In this document: in pieces, positions 62,215 to 64,000 of the stretch
Layout: every line of letters starts with the position of its first letter
Position numbering within the stretch: position 1 is the stretch's first letter
DNA from: Neoactinobaculum massilliense
GTDB taxonomy: Bacteria; Actinomycetota; Actinomycetes; Actinomycetales; Actinomycetaceae
Reading direction: 5' to 3'
Assembly (NCBI RefSeq): GCF_900604955.1
Contig: NZ_UWPE01000001.1
Location: 806,001 to 870,000, forward strand
Length of the DNA stretch: 64,000 nucleotides
Program-made: the position numbers and the translations under genes
Notes under the pieces: model-generated
What the model was told of the DNA's origin: nothing
Database searches by the model: none
What the model saw: only the letters and a program-made list of their open reading frames with translations

Positions 62215-63800
62215 CAGAGTAACGGGATCGCTTCATGTAGAGGCTCACAAGGGCACACCACGCAGCCACGTAGTCGACACTTCCGCGGCTCTTGTTTGCG
62301 CCAACCTTCCAGAAGGCGGCGAAAGGTCAGTTTTTCTCTCGATCGTTCCCGAGCACCCTCGAAAGGAGGATCGCCGAGGACGTAGGAGCAACGATCTGCG
62401 AGCAGAGTGTCGTTCCAGTCGGTTCGTAGCGCGTTGCCCTCGTGGATCGAGACCGAACCATGTAGCGGGAGATCATCGATGGCGCGCTGGGTTACCTGTT
62501 ACGACTCGAGGTTGGCTTGGAGTTGGGCGATCCACAACGTCGGGAGGACTACATTGACGGCAAAGCCGTTGATCTCATCAATGCCGTGCAGGCGGTCAAG
62601 CCTCACGAACACGCGCTCTTAGTCGCTGACGCCTGTCGTGTCGAGGGAGAAGAAGCCTTGCGTTCCCTCGTCACTCCGAGGAGCGTGTAGAGCTCGGAAA
62701 AACCTAGCGCTCGTGCCTACGCAACCAAATGTAGGTCTCGGCCAAGAAGCTCCCTGCCCCACAGCCGGATCTAGGAACGTCAGCGCCGACGGCTTCAAGT
62801 GGTACTGGTTGAACCGGTGGCTCCGGATCCACGGAGTGACAGCCCGCTCCTCTATGATGCCGCGAAGCTCGGCGCGCAGATCGTCCGGGAAGAGCGGGTC
62901 AATAACTGTATGAATGTTCTCGGGGCTTTGCAATGTATCCCGCCAGCCCTGCGGGTTCAGGATTGAGGGTGCTCTCAAAGATCCCACCGAAGATGGTCGG
63001 AGAGATTTCCGACCAGTTCGTTCCCTCCGGCATCGCCTCGAGAAGAACAGTTCTGATCTCGTTGGCAAAGTTCGCGCTCTCCACTTCCTCCGTGAACAGG
63101 GCACCGTTCATATACGGGAAAGTCCTGAGGAAATCCGAGATATACTGATCCCTCGCGTCGTCAGAGGCGTCGATCACTCGAAACAGCTCGCGCAGTGCGT
63201 TACGAAGCTGTGGCGCGGTGAAAGAACTCGGACACTGCCCGAATGTGCCCTTGTCGAAGAATCCCGCATCCTCCGCGTGCAGGAAGAACACGAGCCGCAC
63301 CGACAGCACGTTGAGAGCGTGCGCAGCCTCATCGGAGTCAGAACAGCTGTACTGGGCACGCAGCAGATCGTAAAGTTTGCTAATAAGCGCACAGGCCCGG
63401 ATAGACACGTCTTGTTCACGGGCTTGCCATGAAAAGCACGGGTTCATGAGGAAGTCAATGAGGCGAACCTGTTCAGGAAGCTCGACGAGGCCGAACCTCA
63501 TGTAGTCGGTAGTGGCGTGAGCTTATTCAGGTCGCGGATGCAGAGCGTGCCGAAGTTGCAGACCACGATGAAACGCGGGCGCTGAAGATTCGTGAGCGAG
63601 TCCGCGTAGGCCTTGACCTAGCTTATATGGCGTAACCATGCGGCACTGGCGGAGCTCCGGCTCATACCAGTTGACGCCAAGCAGTTTCTACTCAATCAGA
63701 GTCCTCGCCCCTGGAATGATCGCGTCCATGAAGTCGGAACTCCCTGAATGCCCTTCGAAGTGAATCTAGTTGGCCACTCACGGATCGCTATCCATAGCCT
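62215..63800 (-). pseudogene. MmeI-like DNA methyltransferase (type IIG/BREX-like family), broken
   Basis: Minus-strand pieces in order: SSDFMDAIIPGARTLIE, VELPEQVRLIDFLMNPCFSW and LSVRLVFFLHAEDAGFFDKG, then IFGGIFESTLNPE, ENIHTVIDPLFPDDLRAELR, ALTFLDPAVGQG, EINGFAVNVVLPTLWIAQLQ and GNALRTDWNDTLL with VLGDPPFEGAR. This follows the N-terminal, helicase-spacer and methylase regions of MmeI-type enzymes. The SAM motif reads DPAVGQG instead of DPACGSG, and the catalytic NPPF reads DPPF. Several frameshifts and stops confirm it is dead. The nuclease and target-recognition ends are missing. Confidence 0.8.
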
Positions 63801-63896
63801 ACCCGAATGCACCACGGCTACTCTCCGGCGAATAAGTCCCCTGGTGATCCAAGCAGGCGCGTACGTCTCTTCCACCCCGTACAACTGTTATGTTCT

Positions 63897-63921
63897 GGTG
63901 CCCTCGGCAGGACTTGAACCC
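63897..63921 (-). repeat. Proximal attachment site within tRNA-Met 3' end
   Basis: The partner of 55381-55405: 25 bases with one mismatch, covering the acceptor and T-arm end of the tRNA gene. The tRNA remains intact, as is usual on the side where the element restores the gene. Confidence 0.75.
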
Positions 63922-63972
63922 GCGACCGATGGATTATGAGTCCACTGCTCTAACCAGCTGAGCTACAAGGGC
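63899..63972 (-). tRNA. tRNA-Met (anticodon CAT; elongator Met, or Ile2)
   Basis: Minus-strand cloverleaf: acceptor GCCCTTG/CGAGGGC, D arm AGCTCAGCTGGTTAGAGC, anticodon stem TGGA with loop CTCATAA (anticodon CAT), T arm GGGTTCAAGTCC. It lacks the initiator features. Whether the C34 is modified to lysidine (tRNA-Ile2) cannot be decided by eye. Confidence 0.92.
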
Positions 63973-64000
63973 GCACCCGCAAATACTACCAGCGCACTAC

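Larger units (their letters stand above)
55381..63972. mobile_element. Decayed integrative element inserted at tRNA-Met
   Basis: About 8.5 kb bounded by the tRNA-Met gene on the right and a 25-bp copy of the tRNA 3' end on the left, in the correct polarity for site-specific integration. Inside are remnants of a tyrosine integrase, an excisionase-like HTH protein, an IS110 transposase and an MmeI-like DNA methyltransferase, plus one intact gene (59070-60362). Base composition looks more AT-rich and codon use more irregular than in the core genome. Most genes carry several stops or frameshifts, so the element should be immobile. Confidence 0.75.

Overview
The window looks like a chromosomal segment of a high-GC Gram-positive bacterium of the Actinomycetales. 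The host-glycan-degrading surface enzymes and LAHTG cell-wall anchors point to a host-associated member of the Actinomycetaceae (a Trueperella/Arcanobacterium/Actinomyces-like organism). Supporting signs are a homodimeric AceE, DUF3052 and DUF3145 proteins, a class A RNase P RNA and frequent leaderless gene starts. The genus is inference; no 16S gene is present.

Left part (1-10.1 kb): the end of a UDP-glucose dehydrogenase gene, a PanB-like protein with altered active-site residues, methionine aminopeptidase, a pseudouridine catabolism locus (MFS transporter, PfkB kinase, PsuG glycosidase, divergent LysR regulator), the RNase P RNA, a zinc-ribbon-family protein that has lost its cysteines, a Nif3-family protein and a quinone-oxidoreductase-like enzyme.

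Centre-left (10.1-26.6 kb): a mucin O-glycan degradation locus read on the minus strand. It encodes a GH101 endo-alpha-N-acetylgalactosaminidase, a GH20 beta-N-acetylhexosaminidase, a membrane-anchored SurA/PrsA-like protein and a giant sialidase of about 2480 residues. The sialidase also carries a parallel beta-helix region, one intact SGNH esterase domain and one catalytically dead SGNH copy. All three enzymes end in LAHTG sortase signals. Together they could remove sialic acid and its O-acetyl groups, trim hexosamines and release core-1 disaccharide from mucins at the cell surface.

Middle (27-35.4 kb): housekeeping genes, namely tRNA-Val, DUF3052, aceE, a HAD phosphatase/YciO/TPR-like operon, DUF3145, peptide deformylase, a small DUF4190-like membrane protein and an SMR guanidinium exporter preceded by a probable guanidine-II (mini-ykkC) riboswitch.

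35.5-38.6 kb: a decayed mobile region next to tRNA-Asn (integrase, resolvase and IS110 remnants). It surrounds an intact two-gene cassette, a secreted bacteriocin-like protein plus a four-helix membrane protein, with its own strong promoter and an operator-like inverted repeat. This is the best candidate for an undescribed system.

38.8-48.1 kb: cell-envelope genes (FemAB-type ligase, ATP-grasp ligase, MurJ flippase), a large secreted metallophosphoesterase with C-terminal GDWNGDG repeats, and a CDF cation exporter.

48.3-55.3 kb: a complete type I restriction-modification system (hsdR, hsdS, hsdM). The hsdS gene has a 12-bp tandem repeat in its central spacer. A broken DUF2335 gene follows.

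55.4-63.97 kb: a decayed integrative element inserted at the 3' end of a tRNA-Met(CAT), flanked by a 25-bp duplication of the tRNA end. It holds remnants of a tyrosine integrase, an excisionase, an IS110 transposase and an MmeI-like DNA methyltransferase, and one intact gene of unknown function. All assignments were made by reading the sequence; no database search was run.
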